Of a stretch of DNA of 41,834 nucleotides, positions 25,322 to 33,945 are shown piece by piece. Location of the stretch: assembly GCA_016786585.1 (NCBI GenBank), contig JAEUUI010000005.1, positions 1 through 41,834 on the forward strand. Direction: 5' to 3'. The notes below the pieces were generated by a model. That model was not told the DNA's origin and searched no databases. It was given only the letters and a program-made list of their open reading frames with translations. A program made the translations under genes and the position numbers. How positions within the stretch are numbered: the first letter of the stretch is position 1; every line of letters begins with the position of its first letter. The stretch is from Cyclobacteriaceae bacterium. Lineage in GTDB: Bacteria; Bacteroidota; Bacteroidia; Cytophagales; Cyclobacteriaceae.

Positions 25322-28144
25322 ATGAGAATACTTTTACTGCTTACAGCCGTACTCGCGGCTCAGGCATTGTACGCCCAAAAAATTACCGTAAAAGGTAAAC
25401 TAACTGACTCTTCCGGCAGTCCGCTGCCGATGGCAACGATTCTGTTTCTCAATCCGAAAGATTCAACATTGGTCAACTTTGGTTCAACTGACAAAGAAGG
25501 TTTGTTTGAAGTAAAGAACCTGAACCGTGCAGAGTACCTGTTCAAAGTAACATACATCTCACAAGCTCCGTTGTTTGTGAAAATTTCACCGAAACCAGAC
25601 GACCTGGTAATCGACTTGGGTGTTCAAAAGATGGAACCTGCCAGCACAATGCTTGGTGAAGTTGAAATTAAAGGAGAACGTGCGCCGGTAACGATTAAAA
25701 AGGATACCATTGAATTTAATGCAGGATCTTTTAAAACACAGCCTAATGCTGTAGTGGAGGATCTGTTGAAGAAAATGCCAGGCATGGAGGTTGATAATGA
25801 TGGGACTATTCGCGCACAGGGTGAAACGGTTCAGCGTGTAACGGTGGACGGCAAAGAATTTTTTGGTCGCGATCCGAAACTTGCTACCCGCAATCTTCCC
25901 GCGGATGCGGTTGATAAAGTACAGGTATTTGATAAAAAATCCGACCAGGCTGCATTCACAGGAATTGATGATGGGCAGCGAGAGAAGACAATCAACCTCG
26001 AACTGAAAGAAGAGAAACGTAACGGCATGTTTGGGAATGCAACTGCAGGTTACGGTACACCGAACGATCGCTTTACCGGTCGGTTGAGTTTGAACAGATT
26101 TTCAAAAGGCCAGCAATTCTCCATAGTTGGTACCGCCAACAACGTAAACGAACAGGGCTTTTCAATTGACGACTACATGACCTTCACCGGAGGCGCAAGT
26201 GCCTTTGCGGGTGGTGGTGGCGGAGGCGCGCGAACCATTACCGTAACCGGTGGTGGCGGAGGAGGTGGCGGTGGTGGAATGCAGCTTGGAGGCGGCCAAA
26301 CCAATGGTATCATGCAGACCTATGGCGGTGGTTTGAACTTCAACAAAGACATCGGCAAGAAAACAAAGTTCAGCGCTAACTATTTCGTGAACTACCTGGT
26401 TCATGATATCAAACAGGAAACAGAGCGTGAATACTTTGATGAAACAGCTCCGATTGGTTTTTATAATGATGTAAGTAATCAGCACAGCACAAACCTGAAT
26501 CACCGGTTAAATACGATCATTGATCATGAAATTGATTCTGCAAACTCCATCAAATGGACAAACGGAGTAACCCTCAGCAATACAAATTCACTGCAGGAAG
26601 GAATCACGCAAACACTTACTTTCGAAAATGATCCGCTGGTAACGAACGACCGCGTAACACGTGCCGATGGAACATCGCTGTCTTATAATAGCGAACTGTT
26701 GTATCGCCACAAGTTTGGTAAGAAGGGAAGAACATTCTCATCCACACTGAACTTCAGTTTGCAAAACAGCGATCGTGACGGAACGTTAAAGGGAACGTAC
26801 ACGACCCCGGAAATTCCAGATTCAGTTTACAATCAAAGAAATGCTCAGGCAACGGATAACCTGACTTATGGAGCGGCACTCTCGTACACGGAACCATTGG
26901 GAGGCCGGAAGTACCTGGAGGCTAACTACAATGTTCGCCTGACAAAAAATGATGTTGACAGAGCTGTTTACGATATTCAGGATGGCAGTGAAACCGAGAA
27001 CGACCGCTTGAGCAGCAAATACAACAGCGATTATTTGTATCAGCGCGCCGGTCTTAATTTCAAGATCAACCGCGACAACTCGAGTTTAACGGTTGGTGGT
27101 GCATTTCAGCAGACACTCCTGACGGGAGATATTTTGAAGCCCGTTGCTCAGAAAACCAACATCGACAGGACCTTTGCGAACTTTCTGCCTTCTTTGCACT
27201 ACAACTATGACTTTGATAATAATATGCGTTTGAGGGCTGATTATGAAACTTCCATGCAGGCGCCTACCATTCAGCAACTTCAACCCACGATCGATAACAG
27301 TAACCTGCCAAACATTTACGTGGGTAATCCTAACCTGAAGCCTTCCTATCAGCACAGCCTGAGACTTAATTTTTCTAAGTTCGACCCGGTGAGCTTTGTG
27401 AGTTTCTTCGCATTCATTAATGCAACCTATACAACCGATGCGATTACAAACAGCCAGTCGATCAACAATAATGGAGCGATCACTACCATTCCTGTGAACG
27501 TGGATAATAATATGAACCTCTCGGGTAATGTTAACGCGAGTATTCCCCTCTCGAAACTTTTCAGCCGCTTCAACATTGGCCTGAATGCGCGTGATCAGAA
27601 AAGCATCAGTGTTTCAAATGAAACCCAGTTTGATGTTGATCAACTCACGTTAGGCGGAAGCCTTCGTTATACTTTTACTTATAAAGAATTTTTCGACCTG
27701 AGTCTCGCTACAAACCTGAGTCAGCAGCGAACCAACTACGAATCAGGACAACAAGATCAAAAGTATTTTAATAAGACTTACACAGCAGAATCGAATATCA
27801 ATTTCCTGAAAGTTTACCGGTTGTCGGGTAATTTGAATTACATGCAGTATCAGAATCAATCAAACAACAGCACGATTTCGATTCCAATGCTTAACATGTC
27901 ATTTTCTCGGTATATCCTGAAGGCCAATGCGGGTGAGATTAAATTATCGGTGAACAATCTATTAGACAGGAGACTTGGCATCAGTCAATCGGCTAACACG
28001 TTGTATTTCGAGCGCCAGACAATGAACTCATTGGGTCGTTATTTCATGCTCAGCTTCACATACGCCATCAATCGTCATCTTAACCCGATGGGCGGTGGCC
28101 GCAGAGGTGGCGGTGGTCAGCGTATGATTATGATAGGCGGATAG
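25322..28144 (+). CDS. Outer-membrane beta-barrel receptor (TonB-dependent-receptor-like) with Gly-rich insertions
   Basis: A 940-residue outer-membrane protein of the OMP_b-brl_3 type. A signal peptide (1-18, ALYAQ) leads to a CarboxypepD_reg-like domain (about 20-110), then a plug domain (about 115-230; VVEDLLKKMPGMEVDNDGTI, VTVDGKEFFGRDPKLATRNL, KTINLELKEEKRNGMFGNA) and a beta-barrel. A nearly pure glycine segment lies at about 297-330 (AGGGGGGARTITVTGGGGGG), and the last 18 residues are again Gly/Arg-rich (GGGRRGGGG, ending MIMIGG), so the usual terminal aromatic residue is missing. It forms an operon with the GLPGLI gene and is probably controlled by the divergent two-component system. 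Its substrate is unknown. Confidence 0.88.
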   Translation: MRILLLLTAVLAAQALYAQKITVKGKLTDSSGSPLPMATILFLNPKDSTLVNFGSTDKEGLFEVKNLNRAEYLFKVTYISQAPLFVKISPKPDDLVIDLGVQKMEPASTMLGEVEIKGERAPVTIKKDTIEFNAGSFKTQPNAVVEDLLKKMPGMEVDNDGTIRAQGETVQRVTVDGKEFFGRDPKLATRNLPADAVDKVQVFDKKSDQAAFTGIDDGQREKTINLELKEEKRNGMFGNATAGYGTPNDRFTGRLSLNRFSKGQQFSIVGTANNVNEQGFSIDDYMTFTGGASAFAGGGGGGARTITVTGGGGGGGGGGMQLGGGQTNGIMQTYGGGLNFNKDIGKKTKFSANYFVNYLVHDIKQETEREYFDETAPIGFYNDVSNQHSTNLNHRLNTIIDHEIDSANSIKWTNGVTLSNTNSLQEGITQTLTFENDPLVTNDRVTRADGTSLSYNSELLYRHKFGKKGRTFSSTLNFSLQNSDRDGTLKGTYTTPEIPDSVYNQRNAQATDNLTYGAALSYTEPLGGRKYLEANYNVRLTKNDVDRAVYDIQDGSETENDRLSSKYNSDYLYQRAGLNFKINRDNSSLTVGGAFQQTLLTGDILKPVAQKTNIDRTFANFLPSLHYNYDFDNNMRLRADYETSMQAPTIQQLQPTIDNSNLPNIYVGNPNLKPSYQHSLRLNFSKFDPVSFVSFFAFINATYTTDAITNSQSINNNGAITTIPVNVDNNMNLSGNVNASIPLSKLFSRFNIGLNARDQKSISVSNETQFDVDQLTLGGSLRYTFTYKEFFDLSLATNLSQQRTNYESGQQDQKYFNKTYTAESNINFLKVYRLSGNLNYMQYQNQSNNSTISIPMLNMSFSRYILKANAGEIKLSVNNLLDRRLGISQSANTLYFERQTMNSLGRYFMLSFTYAINRHLNPMGGGRRGGGGQRMIMIGG

Positions 28145-28188
28145 TTTTCCGAACCGCGAATCAAGCATAAAGTTTTATCTTTGACCGG

Positions 28189-29127
28189 ATGAGGTTAGGG
28201 ATAAAACTTTTTGTTTTTCTGGTTATGGCTGGCTCGGCAAATGCACAATACATTCCGAAGTTCGATCTTCAGGGCCATCGCGGAGAGCGGGGCCTGATGC
28301 CGGAGAACACAATCCCGGCATTCCTGGAAGCATTAAACTACGGGGTTACAACACTTGAACTCGATGTGGTAATTACCAAAGATGGGGAAGTGCTCGTTTC
28401 GCACGAACCGTATATGTCGCACGAGATCTGCCTGAAGCCAAACGGTGAGCCTGTTACCAAAGAAGAGGAGCTGAAATACAACATTTACAAAATGTCGTAT
28501 GCGGAAACGCAAAAATTCGACTGTGGATTGAAAGTTCATCCCCGCTTTCCGGATCAGAAAAAATTTAAAATGACCAAACCCTTACTCCGCAATGTGATCG
28601 CGGCCGTAGAAGACCATATCAAAAGTTTTACGCTGTACGAAGTCGACTACAACATTGAAATTAAATCAGTGCAGGGCGAGGAGGGAAAATTTCAGCCTTC
28701 CGTTGAAGAGTTCAGTGAAAGGGTTTTCGAAGAGATCAATAAGTATTTGCCGTGGGAGCGTGTTGTGATTCAGTCGTTTGATTTTCGCGTGCTGCAATAC
28801 TGGCACAAGAAATATCCTAAGATCAGGCTTGCGGCGCTGGTGGAAAACAAGAAGTCGGTTGAAATGAATCTTCGCGAACTGGGCTTCAACCCATCTGTAT
28901 ACAGCCCGGAGTTCATACTCCTAAAATCTCAGGCTACCGTGACCGCTCTTAAAAAGAAGAAGATTCGGGTTATTCCATGGACTGTTAACGATCCTGAGCA
29001 AATGAAGCGGATGCGTGCCTGGGGAGTTGACGGAATTATTACAGATTACCCGGACCGTGCTGCTGCGTTGGGCATGGGCATCAGGCGTACAACACCGCTT
29101 CCGCCCGCCGCGATGCCTAAATTATAA
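28189..29127 (+). CDS. Glycerophosphodiester phosphodiesterase
   Basis: A 312-residue exported GDPD that releases glycerol-3-phosphate from glycerophosphodiesters. A signal peptide (about 1-19, SANAQ) precedes a TIM-barrel with GHRG (H30, R31), PENT (E39), ELDV (E57, D59) and SHEP (H72), the catalytic and metal-binding set. Later motifs NIEIKS, VIQSFD, PWTVND and GVDGIITDYPD are also present. TATCTTTG at 28176-28183 is an exact -7 match that ends five bases before the ATG, so this transcript may be leaderless. It is convergent with the CDP-glycerol transferase gene with one base between stops. Confidence 0.94.
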   Translation: MRLGIKLFVFLVMAGSANAQYIPKFDLQGHRGERGLMPENTIPAFLEALNYGVTTLELDVVITKDGEVLVSHEPYMSHEICLKPNGEPVTKEEELKYNIYKMSYAETQKFDCGLKVHPRFPDQKKFKMTKPLLRNVIAAVEDHIKSFTLYEVDYNIEIKSVQGEEGKFQPSVEEFSERVFEEINKYLPWERVVIQSFDFRVLQYWHKKYPKIRLAALVENKKSVEMNLRELGFNPSVYSPEFILLKSQATVTALKKKKIRVIPWTVNDPEQMKRMRAWGVDGIITDYPDRAAALGMGIRRTTPLPPAAMPKL

Positions 29128-29128
29128 A

Positions 29129-30175
29129 TCATTCAGGCCTGCGGCCGAACATCTTGTTTATTTTATACCTGCGGTAAAGGTTGAGCTTTCGCTTATCCGG
29201 CACACCATGTATTTTAATGTAAGATTCAGTAGCCTCAATCATTCGTTCTGACGATTTTCCATCGGTATACGGATGATAAGTCCGAATCGTATTCAGCCGC
29301 GCATCCCGGAAAGCATCATGCACCAGTTCGTGCTTGACCGTTTCAACAAGGGATGTAGCGGACGGAATGTCACGCCAATTAATCGTTTCGGCAGTCGACC
29401 GGATTGTAATAACCGGTTTATTCAGTAAAATAAATTCATACACCACCGATGACGTGTCGCTGATCATCATGTCGGCCATGATCAGATACTTTAAGATGTT
29501 TCTGTCATCGACAATGGATACATTCTTCACGGCCTGTGCAGCGGTTTTGTACTGACGTACAACCTCCGGGTCCATGAGGTCATGGAACTTGATCATCACA
29601 TAAATATTATCCTGTTGCGCAAGGTCAAAAATTTCCAGTTGCGCAGTCGTGGCCGAAGTAAGCGAAGGTGAAAACGTTGGCGCGTAAAGAATCAACTTCT
29701 TTTTGCCGGCTGCTGCCAGAAGCTGATCGCGTTCCTGCCGGTAAGCTTCATGATTCTGGAACAACGTATCAAGCTTGCACCATCCGGTTTCAGTTACAGT
29801 AAAGTCACGGTGTTTTTTGGCCAGCTGCTGAAAGCGTTCTGTAAAATAGGGCCCTTGTGTCAGGTACAAATCGAAATAATTGCGGATTCTGAAATGTCCC
29901 TGCTTTTCTCCCGCCAGGCCATGAAAGATTTGAACTTTCACTCCGCGCAGATAATACGGCACTTCATTGCCGGGAACAAAGATCGCATCACTTTTAAAGG
30001 CATCGATCTCTTTCATTGAACCTGTGATACCGGTAATCCCGCTAAACGGAAATTGAGACGCGATTTTTTGGGGAATGTACCATAGTACGGCATGCTCCAT
30101 TCGTACTAATGCATCATACAAAGGCTTCATGATGCCGAAAGCATAAGGGTTAGCGCAAAAAAGTATAACCCGCAT
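29129..30175 (-). CDS. CDP-glycerol:glycerophosphotransferase family protein (TagB/TagF-like)
   Basis: A 348-residue protein resembling PF04464 enzymes, which transfer glycerol-phosphate or ribitol-phosphate from CDP-alditol to a glycan or lipid acceptor. Family motifs visible are FHGLAGEK (H85), LYAPTFSP, KFHDL (H198) and SDTSSVVYEF (239-248). It lacks the N-terminal glycosyltransferase part of larger TagF proteins. Classical teichoic acids are not expected in Bacteroidota, so a phospho-alditol or related group is more likely added to a surface polysaccharide. It starts nine bases after the LicC-like gene, so both are co-transcribed; a CDP-activated donor from the LicC-like enzyme is possible. 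Confidence 0.83.
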   Translation of the reverse strand: MRVILFCANPYAFGIMKPLYDALVRMEHAVLWYIPQKIASQFPFSGITGITGSMKEIDAFKSDAIFVPGNEVPYYLRGVKVQIFHGLAGEKQGHFRIRNYFDLYLTQGPYFTERFQQLAKKHRDFTVTETGWCKLDTLFQNHEAYRQERDQLLAAAGKKKLILYAPTFSPSLTSATTAQLEIFDLAQQDNIYVMIKFHDLMDPEVVRQYKTAAQAVKNVSIVDDRNILKYLIMADMMISDTSSVVYEFILLNKPVITIRSTAETINWRDIPSATSLVETVKHELVHDAFRDARLNTIRTYHPYTDGKSSERMIEATESYIKIHGVPDKRKLNLYRRYKINKMFGRRPE

Positions 30176-30183
30176 GAGAAGGA

Positions 30184-30867
30184 TCAGAAAAGTTTATTGG
30201 CGTTATCGAGATCTTCCTTGAAGTCGATTTCCATGCACCTGAATTTCGAGATGTCGATGGCCGAAACTTTCATGGAGTCTTTTTCAATGGCCATTTCAAT
30301 GCCGCGTTCGAAGTAGTCGTTGTCGGCACAGTCTTCCAGTCGTGCAATTAACGTATTGATGTCTTTACTGCTGATGAAGTTAATTCCGACCGCTTCACCC
30401 GCTCCGTTCTTCACTTTTTTCGACAACTCATTTATATACCCCTGATTGTCGAGGGTGTACTTCACCTCTTCATCGCCAACCTTTTGGGTGTTCACGCATA
30501 CAAATGATTTGTTGGCTACGATGGTGGGCATTAGTTCTTTGATGATGTCCGAATCGAATACCACGTCACCATTTAACCACAAAACAGGTTCACGGTGATT
30601 TTTCTTCAAAGCCTTCAGCAAACTTTTGGATGTGTTGGTTTGATCGAACAACTGGTTATAAATGTAAGTGATGTCGGGAAAGCTCTCCATGATCAGATCT
30701 TTCTTGAAACCCACCACGATGTTAATATTGTCGATATCGAAATGGCGCGTAAGATTTTCGATCTGCTGCTGCATGATGGTCCGGCCGTCTTTTAATGCAG
30801 TAAGTGGCTTAGGAAGCGGATTGCCAAGGCGTGAACCAATGCCGGCAGCGAGAATAACAATTTTCAT
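30184..30867 (-). CDS. LicC-like nucleotidyltransferase (NTP_transf family), copy 1
   Basis: A 227-residue Rossmann-type nucleotidyltransferase with the N-terminal signature ILAAGIGSRL...PKPL, the segment IYNQLFDQTNTSKSLLKA and LNGDVVF (D101 metal ligand). The arrangement resembles LicC, which makes CDP-choline from phosphocholine and CTP, better than it resembles glucose-1-phosphate enzymes. The true activated group (phosphocholine, phosphoethanolamine, glycerol phosphate or a sugar) cannot be read from sequence. The gene is divergent from a LicD-like gene and followed by the TagB/TagF-like gene. Confidence 0.82.
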   Translation of the reverse strand: MKIVILAAGIGSRLGNPLPKPLTALKDGRTIMQQQIENLTRHFDIDNINIVVGFKKDLIMESFPDITYIYNQLFDQTNTSKSLLKALKKNHREPVLWLNGDVVFDSDIIKELMPTIVANKSFVCVNTQKVGDEEVKYTLDNQGYINELSKKVKNGAGEAVGINFISSKDINTLIARLEDCADNDYFERGIEMAIEKDSMKVSAIDISKFRCMEIDFKEDLDNANKLF

Positions 30868-30886
30868 GAATGATCGTTTTACGAGC

Positions 30887-30914
30887 GGTCTGCCCCGGGC
30901 AGATCTCTTTTTTT
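30887..30914 (+). terminator. Intrinsic terminator-like hairpin in the divergent licC1/licD1 region
   Basis: GGTCTGCC (30887-30894), loop CCG, GGCAGATC (30898-30905) form an 8-base-pair stem with one G-U pair, followed by CTTTTTTT on the plus strand. No gene ends here on the plus strand. It would stop a transcript entering from the left, antisense to licC1, before the LicD-like gene, or act as a leader attenuator. Confidence 0.6.
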
Positions 30915-30964
30915 AGTGTTTTAGACAACAAAAATACTTCTAAAGTTAATATTATCTTAGTGTT

Positions 30965-31579
30965 GTGATCCCTACAGAACCCGCGCTTACTGCTCAAAAC
31001 CTCGCGAGCGCCAGAAAAATGCTGCTGCTTGTTACCAGCATGCTCGACGAAAACAAAATTCCATATTACCTCGAAGGAGGTACGCTGCTCGGCCTCGTGC
31101 GTGACAAGGAGCTTCTTCCGTGGGACCACGATGTTGATTTGGCAGCGCCAATTGAGTACGCTCCGGCTATCCTAAAACTGAGATTTCAACTGTTGCTCCG
31201 CGGTTATAAGCTGTCGGTCCGAAAAAGTACGCAAACCTTCGGGCCCGTTAAAGCGGGTGACTATTCGGTTATTAAGATCAAACCGATTTTCGGGTATTTT
31301 TTACGTTGGTTTTTGCCGAAGTATACATCGTTTATCGTACTGGATCTTTTTTTAAAAACATCTGACGAAACGCATACGTACTGGCAGGCGCAGGGAAAGT
31401 TTATGCGGGTTACAAACCAGTACTACAAAACCTTCGAGGAGATTGAGTATGCCGGGCGTCTATTAAAAGTGCCGAATCGCTATTGTGATTTCCTCACCGA
31501 TAAATATGGTAATTGGAGTGTGCCCGTTAAAAATTGGAACTGCGGGGAGCACGAATTGACAATCGTCAAATCTGCGTGA
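30965..31579 (+). CDS. LicD family phosphotransferase, copy 1
   Basis: A 204-residue LicD-type protein of the nucleotidyltransferase fold, which transfers a phosphodiester-linked group such as phosphocholine from a CDP donor to a surface glycan. The core motif is YYLEGGTLLGLVRDKELLPW followed by DHDVDLA (metal ligands D56 and D58). The C-terminal end keeps VPNRYCDFLTDKYGNW, typical of the family. It starts with GTG at 30965; no ATG is available before the conserved region. TATCTTAG (30953-30960) is a weak -7 box immediately upstream, so the message could be nearly leaderless. Its last 14 bases overlap the convergent sialyltransferase-like gene. It is paralogous to the LicD-like gene at 33946-34542. 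Confidence 0.84.
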   Translation: MIPTEPALTAQNLASARKMLLLVTSMLDENKIPYYLEGGTLLGLVRDKELLPWDHDVDLAAPIEYAPAILKLRFQLLLRGYKLSVRKSTQTFGPVKAGDYSVIKIKPIFGYFLRWFLPKYTSFIVLDLFLKTSDETHTYWQAQGKFMRVTNQYYKTFEEIEYAGRLLKVPNRYCDFLTDKYGNWSVPVKNWNCGEHELTIVKSA

Positions 31580-32582
31580 TTTGTTGCTTGAATTCTTTGA
31601 TAAATTCCCGTCCCAGAAAAATCCGCTCGCGAATGCATTGCAGGTTATAGAGCGAGCTTGAGAAAATAGTGATCCCGCGATCAAACGAAACACCGTTCAT
31701 AAAATCCATCATCTCCAGTGGAAAAGGCCTTGGAATCTCGGTAAATGCATGGTTGAGTTTGCCGGAGTACATCGTCAGTTCACGCGGATGTCCTTTAATA
31801 AAAATGTTATGGCCTTCACCATATTGATTGAGGATACGGTCATACATCTTTATTTTTTCCCCTTCGGTCATTAGTTTATCTTCCGACAGCGGCTGCGTAA
31901 TCAGCAAAAGATTTTTCCCATCTGTTACCGGCACAGTTTGCCCGTTGAGAAAAAGGGAAAGGATTTTATGTTGCTCTTCAGGAGAGAGACTTTCACGCAT
32001 GCGCGAAAGTTCGAGTGTTTTGCCCTTATGCCGAACGCGTGGATTTAGCCTGTGCACATGCTGAACTTCAATTTCTTTTACTTCCGGATCGAAACCCTCA
32101 CCTATGGCTGTGTGCAATAAAAATCTTCTTCGCCAGGCTTTAAACTTTCCAACCTTTGGATGGTAATTATGTTCGCCATCTTCCAGCATACGAATAAAGT
32201 TATGCTTGTACTTGATCAGGAAATAAAATGACGAAAGGCCGAGGTTGTAGAAAAGGTTTATTTCTGCATTTCGGATAAACGAGTCGTATTGAAGAATCGG
32301 TGAGTTTTGATCTACATATTCGATTGCAAATCGGTTTCTGCTCACAATACGTGAAAGGGTACCTTGTTCTTCTTTAATCCTGCGTTTTAGCGTTACGAAG
32401 GGTACGTGAATGATGTGATCAAAGTATCCGCTTTTCTCCAACAGCGGTATAATTTTATCAACCCCGGGTGTATGATCATTTAAAATGAGTAAACTTTTAG
32501 TCGACTTATCCTTACGATCCAATGACTTCAGTATGGCGATATAGATGTGAAAGTACGAGCCGCCTACGTAAACCTGATTCAT
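31566..32582 (-). CDS. Candidate sialyltransferase (GT52-like glycosyltransferase)
   Basis: I cannot assign this 338-residue protein to a named family with certainty. It shows the motif set shared by bacterial sialyltransferases of families GT52/GT80/GT38: an acidic EDG (134-136, MLEDGEHNY), a KGHPRE segment with HP (265-266), and a serine motif FSSSLYN (308-310), in that order and at plausible spacing. It has no signal peptide or membrane helix, as expected of a cytoplasmic or peripheral transferase. Neighbouring genes supply a nonulosonate synthase and a CMP-nonulosonate synthetase, so it is the best local candidate to use the CMP-sugar. I used the ATG at 32582; a TTG is two codons upstream. 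Confidence 0.62.
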   Translation of the reverse strand: MNQVYVGGSYFHIYIAILKSLDRKDKSTKSLLILNDHTPGVDKIIPLLEKSGYFDHIIHVPFVTLKRRIKEEQGTLSRIVSRNRFAIEYVDQNSPILQYDSFIRNAEINLFYNLGLSSFYFLIKYKHNFIRMLEDGEHNYHPKVGKFKAWRRRFLLHTAIGEGFDPEVKEIEVQHVHRLNPRVRHKGKTLELSRMRESLSPEEQHKILSLFLNGQTVPVTDGKNLLLITQPLSEDKLMTEGEKIKMYDRILNQYGEGHNIFIKGHPRELTMYSGKLNHAFTEIPRPFPLEMMDFMNGVSFDRGITIFSSSLYNLQCIRERIFLGREFIKEFKQQITQI

Positions 32583-32706
32583 AGTCAAAATAACTATATT
32601 TTAAGTTGCCGTGCTAAATCCGGACGCGAGGTACCATACGCTTTATGGGAAAGAATTTGAAACTACGCTTAAGAAGCACTAACGTGCAGGATTAACACAC
32701 TCGCTC

Positions 32707-33198
32707 ATGGCCGAAATTTATCGAACCAAAAATTTTATAGTAGAGTCAGTTGACAAGCCGATGATCGCGCGAACCGATGGCGGCCACCTGATAATTACAC
32801 CCCTTGTAAGGATTCCCGACCGAACCTGGCTTGAGCCTTCGCTGGCTATTGAGTTCATCCGGCTAAGCATGCTTGTTGGCGAGGCGATGGAAGCGGCCTT
32901 GAACAAACGGGGTATAGATATTGGCAGAATCAACTATCAGGATAACGGAAACTGGGCGGTATTTACTCCACAGGGGCCGCATTTTCATTTGCACTTGTAT
33001 GGCAGGGCAAAAAGTGCCCGCATTCAAAAGTATGGTGAGGCCGTGAACCTTCCCTTGCCGCACACTGGGTTTTATGAAGGTCTGGAGCCTCTAAACCAAG
33101 AGGATATTCAGGCTATTGGCGAAGAGATCGCCCGGCTGGAAACTTCAGAAAAGTATTCACTAGGCAAGTGGTATGTTAGCGCTACTCAATCTTCTTAA
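32707..33198 (+). CDS. HIT-like family protein
   Basis: A 163-residue protein with the histidine-triad signature GPHFHLHLYGRA (H92, H94, H96), preceded by INYQDNGNWAVFTPQG. HIT proteins hydrolyse or transfer nucleotide phosphoramidates and dinucleoside polyphosphates such as Ap4A. The second half is less like canonical HIT proteins. It sits alone on the plus strand inside the glycan cluster, with its last 17 bases overlapping the convergent LicC-like gene. A role with the CDP- or CMP-activated donors made by its neighbours is possible but unproven. Confidence 0.75.
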   Translation: MAEIYRTKNFIVESVDKPMIARTDGGHLIITPLVRIPDRTWLEPSLAIEFIRLSMLVGEAMEAALNKRGIDIGRINYQDNGNWAVFTPQGPHFHLHLYGRAKSARIQKYGEAVNLPLPHTGFYEGLEPLNQEDIQAIGEEIARLETSEKYSLGKWYVSATQSS

Positions 33199-33940
33199 CT
33201 AACTGATCCAGTACCTTGTTGCGGCTCAGGTAAGTCCGGATCAGTTTCAGGTCGGGATGAAAATCAAGCTCAGCCCAATCCGATTCTTTGCACATGGAGT
33301 AGTGAACTTTAAAACCTTTGTCGATTATGTTCTGGATCGCCTGTAAGTAGAACAGGTTCCGGTTTTGAAGATCGCGAACCATACTGTCGAGCATGTCTAC
33401 AAAAATCTTCGGCCCCTTATTACTGTATTTGATGATTCCGATAGATTCGCCATTCGCTTCTTTCGGATCGATTTTTTTGCTTACGCGAAGTACTTCGCCA
33501 TTTTTATGAATGACTTTCATGTCATCATCATCATACTCTTTCTTCTCGTCAATCACCATGGTGATGTCGTGTGTGCTTTTCAGCAGATTACCAATCACTT
33601 CAGGTGAAAAGATATCGTCACCATTAATAGTTATGAAATCTCCGCTCATGTGATGACGTGCCATCCAAACAGAAAGCAGGTTGTTAGAAATGTCGAAGAA
33701 GGGATTAAACACCGTAGTGATGTTCATATTCTTCTGGTATTCTTTAACCTTCGCCTCAATCTGCTCAGCTTTGAACCCGGTAATGATTACGATGTCTTTA
33801 ATATTATTTTCAGAAAGACTGTGAAGTTGTGTTTCGAGCAGGGTATAGCCATGCCCCACCTCCAGCAGACTCTTGGGTGTGTTTTTAGTGAGCGGGTATA
33901 AACGCTCCCCCTTGCCAGCTGAAATAATGATTGCCTTCAT
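33182..33940 (-). CDS. LicC-like nucleotidyltransferase, copy 2
   Basis: A 252-residue nucleotidyltransferase with IISAGKGERLYPLTKNTPKS at the N-terminus, the LicC-like segment FNPFFDISNNLLSVWMA (about 78-94), and TINGDDIF (D108). The asparagine pair before LLS and the overall length are close to LicC-type CTP:phosphocholine cytidylyltransferases. It differs strongly from copy 1 (30184-30867), so the two may activate different groups. It is the last gene of the neuA-HAD, neuB, licD2, licC2 operon, five bases after the LicD-like gene. Confidence 0.84.
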   Translation of the reverse strand: MKAIIISAGKGERLYPLTKNTPKSLLEVGHGYTLLETQLHSLSENNIKDIVIITGFKAEQIEAKVKEYQKNMNITTVFNPFFDISNNLLSVWMARHHMSGDFITINGDDIFSPEVIGNLLKSTHDITMVIDEKKEYDDDDMKVIHKNGEVLRVSKKIDPKEANGESIGIIKYSNKGPKIFVDMLDSMVRDLQNRNLFYLQAIQNIIDKGFKVHYSMCKESDWAELDFHPDLKLIRTYLSRNKVLDQLVKKIE

Positions 33941-33945
33941 TCGTA

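Noticed and set aside
26205-26300. GGT/GGC-rich stretch as a simple DNA repeat or phase-variable tract
   Set aside because: Codons are mixed (GGT, GGC, GGA) and the reading frame is intact, so it is a coding glycine run and not a homogeneous slippage-prone repeat.
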